This document shows, piece by piece, positions 51,735-52,129 of a DNA stretch of 52,129 nt. The stretch is from DASREM01 sp035652095 (lineage in GTDB: Bacteria > Acidobacteriota > Terriglobia > Terriglobales > Acidobacteriaceae). A model generated the notes under the pieces. It was not told where the DNA came from and did no database searches. It saw only the letters and a program-made list of their open reading frames with translations. Every line of letters starts with the position of its first letter. Positions within the stretch are counted from its first letter, which is position 1. A program made the position numbers and the translations under genes. Location of the stretch: the NCBI GenBank assembly GCA_035652095.1, contig DASREM010000034.1, positions 1 to 52,129 of the forward strand. Direction: 5' to 3'.

Positions 51735-52129
<395 letters not shown>

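Overview
The window looks like chromosomal DNA of an Acidobacteriota bacterium, probably of the Terriglobia (Koribacter-like) lineage. This rests on the style of the partial 16S rRNA gene at the right end, the high-GC coding sequence and the gene content (DUF4097 solenoid protein, TonB receptor with a carboxypeptidase-like N-terminal domain, paired secreted amidohydrolases, FNT, class II photolyase). The placement is by eye and no database was searched. No phage, plasmid or CRISPR module is visible. The only mobile-element traces are a 5'-truncated REP-associated transposase and several families of hairpin repeats.

Layout. 1-1200: RayT remnant beside two opposed arrays of short GC-rich repeats. 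1212-6641: a secreted protein, then a sigma-ECF / anti-sigma (zinc finger, one membrane helix, HEAT repeats) / 18-residue solenoid / double-PDZ cluster that reads as an envelope-sensing unit. 6754-8850: a GAF-GAF-GGDEF diguanylate cyclase and two small membrane proteins. 8891-17145: recG, selA, a DUF488 gene, acpS, a membrane spermidine-synthase-like protein and an MCE (MlaD-like) protein with five exact 34-residue repeats. 17151-22409 (minus): DUF1634-TSUP pair, lipA, csbD-like, a PilZ protein, then fabF with two tandem acpP genes. 22705-25313 (minus): two secreted amidohydrolases, one lacking the HxH metal motif. 25422-33589: DUF4440, dtd (apparent ATT start), class II photolyase, folP, PBP4-type dacB, DUF3891, DUF488, a cytochrome c lipoprotein, FNT and a DUF374 acyltransferase.

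34142-36586: a consensus-like promoter, a cobalamin riboswitch and a BtuB-like TonB receptor. 36591-43380: class II aldolase, queA, a cysteine dioxygenase with the residues of the mammalian enzyme, polA with an eroded proofreading domain, and a COG4299 membrane protein. 43403-47249 (minus): the c-di-AMP operon cdaA-cdaR-glmM, extended by a sirtuin and a small membrane protein through overlapping stop/start codons. 47374-50977: xseA, DUF2905, a membrane protein with a winged-helix regulator, and a bicupin. 51083-52129: rrn promoter, leader and the first ~395 nt of 16S rRNA.

Themes: two cyclic-dinucleotide systems (c-di-GMP synthase plus a PilZ protein; c-di-AMP synthase operon), lipid and envelope biogenesis (acpS, acpP x2, fabF, lipA, MCE protein, DUF374, PBP4, glmM), and DNA repair/replication (recG, polA, xseA, photolyase). 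Several start codons are non-ATG (GTG, TTG and probably ATT), and many genes have a -10-like hexamer within about 15 nt of the start, suggesting short-leader transcripts.
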